Below, one piece after another: positions 14,973-16,667 of a stretch of 16,667 bases of DNA. The DNA comes from Sphingomonadales bacterium. Its GTDB lineage: Bacteria > Pseudomonadota > Alphaproteobacteria > Sphingomonadales > Sphingomonadaceae. The translations under genes were made by a program, and so were the position numbers. The stretch covers positions 1 through 16,667 of the forward strand of contig RDXA01000351.1 in assembly GCA_004292705.1 (NCBI GenBank), in the 5' to 3' direction. Position 1 is the stretch's first letter. Each line of letters starts with the position of its first letter. The notes under the pieces are model-generated. The model did not search any database. It was not told where the DNA came from and saw only the letters and a program-made list of their open reading frames with translations.

Positions 14973-15488
14973 TTACGCGATCACGAGGAGCGGCTGGTCG
15001 AATTCGACCGGCTGGGCATTGTCGATCAGAATTGCGGTGACCGTGCCCGAACGCGGGGCGGTGATCGGGTTCATCACCTTCATCGCCTCGACGATCAACA
15101 GCGTGTCACCCTCCTTTACCGCTTGGCCGACCGCGACGAAGTTTGCCGCACCGGGCTCGGGCGCGAGGTAGCAGGTTCCGACCATCGGCGATTTGACCGC
15201 ATTGGTCATATCGGGGCCAGCGGGCGCAGGAGCTTCGGCCGGAGCAGGGGCAGCGGCAGCAAGGGCCGGGGCCGCGGCGGCAGGGGCTGCGGCGGCATAG
15301 ACCGGCGCGGCTGCGGCGACGCTCCCACGTGAAACGCGGATCTTGCGATCATCATCCTCGACCTCGATTTCGGTGAGGCCCGTCTCGTTGAGCAGTTCGG
15401 CAAGCTCGCGCACCAGTGCGGTATCGATGTTCATGCCCCCGGACTTGCGCCCGTTTGCCTTGCCGGTTTGGCCAGCGTCGTTTGCCAT
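14973..15488 (-). CDS. accB: Biotin carboxyl carrier protein of acetyl-CoA carboxylase
   Basis: The 171-aa product has the C-terminal biotinyl domain with biotinylation motif EAMKVM (K137) and the usual flanking PMVGT and PITAPRSGTV. Residues 20-55 form the N-terminal helix and strand (DTALVRELAELLNETGLTEI), joined by a mobile Ala/Pro linker at about 57-92. AccB carries carboxybiotin between biotin carboxylase and the carboxyltransferase in malonyl-CoA synthesis. ATG 15488 has AAGGGGC 5 nt upstream; a start at 15434 (MNIDTALV) would drop a polar 18-residue leader and is possible. The accB stop and accC start are separated by one base, so the two are translationally coupled. Confidence 0.96.
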   Translation of the reverse strand: MANDAGQTGKANGRKSGGMNIDTALVRELAELLNETGLTEIEVEDDDRKIRVSRGSVAAAAPVYAAAAPAAAAPALAAAAPAPAEAPAPAGPDMTNAVKSPMVGTCYLAPEPGAANFVAVGQAVKEGDTLLIVEAMKVMNPITAPRSGTVTAILIDNAQPVEFDQPLLVIA

Positions 15489-15569
15489 GCATGCCCCTTG
15501 TAAAATACTGCGCCCTTAAGGCCGGAGGGACTATTGCCGCGAATTGCGGCTGGCAAGTGGCAAGGGTGC

Positions 15570-15609
15570 AAAATGTGAAAGTCGGGTGACGATTTACACC
15601 TGACCCGAC
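15570..15609 (-). terminator. Possible weak terminator behind aroQ
   Basis: On the minus strand GTCGGGT (15609-15603) pairs with ACCCGAC (15587-15581) across a 15-nt loop that contains the aroQ stop codon, followed by TTTCACATTTT. The stem is only 7 bp, so some read-through into accBC is expected. Confidence 0.4.
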
Positions 15610-16034
15610 GCCACGGCCTCGAGCGCGATGCGGTAGGAGTCGGCCCCATGCCCTTCGACCGTCATCGCCGCGCCCATGCCGACATAAGAGAGGTGGCGGA
15701 AGGCCTCGCGGGTCTTGGGATCGGACAGGTGCACCTCGATTACCGGCGTCTTGATAGCCTTTATCGCGTCCAGCAGCGCGATCGAGGTGTGGGTATAGGC
15801 CGCCGCATTGAGCAACACCGCCCGCGCGCCCTCAGCTTGCGCTTCGTGCAGCCAGTCGACCAGCGTCCCTTCGTAATTGGTCTGGCGCATGTCGATTTCG
15901 AGCTCCAGCTCGCGGGCGCGGTCTTCCAACATGCCTGCGATATCATCGAGCGTGGTGGTGCCGTAAATCTCCGGCTCGCGTGTGCCGAGGAGATTGAGAT
16001 TGGGGCCGTTGAGGACGTAGACGAGGTTGCTCAT
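15594..16034 (-). CDS. aroQ: Type II 3-dehydroquinate dehydratase
   Basis: The 146-aa product is the usual length for the type II enzyme, a dodecamer that converts 3-dehydroquinate to 3-dehydroshikimate in the shikimate pathway. The active-site set is complete: GPNLNLLGTREP with R19 and E20, Y24 (catalytic base), N76 and H82 (LLNAAAYTHTS), H102 (VIEVHLSDP) and R109. The common Asn of the HLSN loop is Asp here, which I take as a lineage variant. ATG 16034 gives the natural MSNLVYVLNGPN start; no clear ribosome site precedes it. The aroQ-accB-accC order is a well-known arrangement; 105 bp separate aroQ from accB. Confidence 0.96.
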   Translation of the reverse strand: MSNLVYVLNGPNLNLLGTREPEIYGTTTLDDIAGMLEDRARELELEIDMRQTNYEGTLVDWLHEAQAEGARAVLLNAAAYTHTSIALLDAIKAIKTPVIEVHLSDPKTREAFRHLSYVGMGAAMTVEGHGADSYRIALEAVASGQV

Positions 16035-16086
16035 GGGCGAGGGCGATAGCGGGAAGGTGCGGGGCGGGGAAGGCTCTCCCTTGAGA

Positions 16087-16389
16087 TCAAACCGCGTCCC
16101 AAGCCGTGAAGTGATGCACCTCGCACTCCGCCACGAACTGCTCCATGCCTGGTGGGATGAAGGCCCGGTCCCAGTCTTTCCCTGCAAAACGCTTGAGCGC
16201 GGCCTCATCCCGCCAGCGCGAGATCATCAGGTATTCGTCCGGATTCCAGCGGCTCGGCTTGAAGATATCAACGCCGAGCGCACCGTCGGCAATTCGCACG
16301 GCATTGACCGAGATGGTCGCGAACTTGGCTTCGAAATCTGCGCGCAGGGCCGAATGGATGTGAACCCTGAAAAGCCGGACGATGGACAT
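16087..16389 (-). CDS. Antibiotic biosynthesis monooxygenase (ABM)-fold protein
   Basis: The 100-aa product fits the dimeric alpha/beta-barrel ABM family: an opening strand (IVRLFRVHIHSALRADFEAK), a central GVDIFKPSRW segment, then the diagnostic strand-plus-Trp YLMISRWRDEAALKRFAG and a C-terminal strand ending EVHHFTAWDAV. Members include quinol monooxygenases (YgiN type), heme-degrading enzymes and many of unknown role; the ligand-binding residues needed to choose are not clear. ATG 16389 has AGGAG about 11 nt upstream. It lies between aroQ and the holin-like gene, same strand, with a 52-bp gap to aroQ. Confidence 0.7.
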   Translation of the reverse strand: MSIVRLFRVHIHSALRADFEAKFATISVNAVRIADGALGVDIFKPSRWNPDEYLMISRWRDEAALKRFAGKDWDRAFIPPGMEQFVAECEVHHFTAWDAV

Positions 16390-16460
16390 GAAGGGTCTCG
16401 CTCCTTGCGTTGGCGCGTTCGAGGGAGGCTAGAGGTGTGCGGCTTGAGTGCAAATAGCCT

Positions 16461-16667
16461 TTATCGGTCCACGCCCTTGACCTTCCCCCACTGCCGCGCG
16501 GCGGTGTAGCCGAGGTATCCCGTGCCAAACAGCGCGTAGAGCGGCTCGGGCAGGCCATTGAGGTAGGCGTTCATCCCCGCCGCAATGTCGCGCGCGGCCA
16601 GCGGGTGGAACGCGCTGAGCACCCCCATCGGCAGCGCGGTTAGCAGCAGGATATACATCACATAGAG
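16461..16667 (-). CDS. C-terminal part of a 3TM-type holin-like protein (partial)
   Basis: The frame is open from the window edge to stop 16461 and gives about 68 residues. It begins with a hydrophobic helix (LYVMYILLLTALPMGVLSAF), then an amphipathic stretch (ARDIAAGMNAYLNGLPEPLY), a second hydrophobic helix (ALFGTGYLGYTAA) and a basic end (RQWGKVKGVDR). This ending is like the GYLGY-x-x-AR-x-x-x-K-x-KG tail of 3TM-type holins associated with gene transfer agent release. The N-terminal part lies outside the window. No other phage or GTA gene is visible, so it may be a stand-alone homologue. Confidence 0.6.
   Translation of the reverse strand, partial: LYVMYILLLTALPMGVLSAFHPLAARDIAAGMNAYLNGLPEPLYALFGTGYLGYTAARQWGKVKGVDR

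Noticed and set aside
14219..15040. 273-aa plus-strand open frame opposite accC and accB
   Set aside because: It spans the boundary of two well-identified minus-strand genes and shows no motif.

Overview
The window looks like chromosomal DNA of a high-GC alphaproteobacterium, most likely order Sphingomonadales (Erythrobacter/Porphyrobacter type). This is inferred from protein style: a WalW-like polysaccharide deacetylase beside a soluble histidine kinase, an Lrp/AsnC regulator, an RcnB-domain protein, a 3TM-type holin tail and the aroQ-accB-accC order. No database search was possible. I see no insertion sequence, integrase, CRISPR array or phage module, apart from a lone holin-like C-terminus at the right edge.

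Layout. 1-50: tail of a plus-strand gene. 70-738 (-): 2-oxoglutarate/Fe(II) prolyl-hydroxylase-like oxygenase. 795-830: strong hairpin terminator. 846-1988 (-): exported RcnB-domain protein with an Arg-rich repeat region. 2154-2756 (+): pyridoxamine-phosphate-oxidase-fold protein. 2778-4451 (-): energy-dependent translational throttle EttA, divergent from 4570-5985 (+): secreted M28 metallopeptidase. 5986-6304: gene-free. 6305-7009 (+): VIT/CCC1-family metal transporter. 7059-7135 and 7170-7242 (-): tRNA-Pro(TGG) and a CAT-anticodon tRNA, probably Ile2.

7323-8324 and 8350-10116 (-) form a two-gene unit: deacetylase downstream of an orphan cytosolic sensor kinase with a degenerate ATPase domain. 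A 270-bp divergent region with inverted repeats separates it from a plus-strand run at 10390-12142: Lrp/AsnC regulator, small lipoprotein, GFA-family zinc protein and a hypothetical protein. Convergent to that run is a type II NADH dehydrogenase (12150-13460, -).

The right end, all minus strand, carries accC (13638-14971), accB, aroQ, an antibiotic-biosynthesis-monooxygenase-fold protein and the holin-like tail.

The main anomaly is in accC. The gene is split by a frameshift that is best explained by a 19-bp deletion between two CACCCG hexamers. It removes the Q-V-E part of the biotin carboxylase bicarbonate-binding motif in a gene normally essential for fatty-acid synthesis. It is either a sequence/assembly error or a real lesion that needs a second biotin carboxylase. 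Otherwise the window is mostly housekeeping and ordinary accessory genes; I did not find a convincing new multi-gene system.
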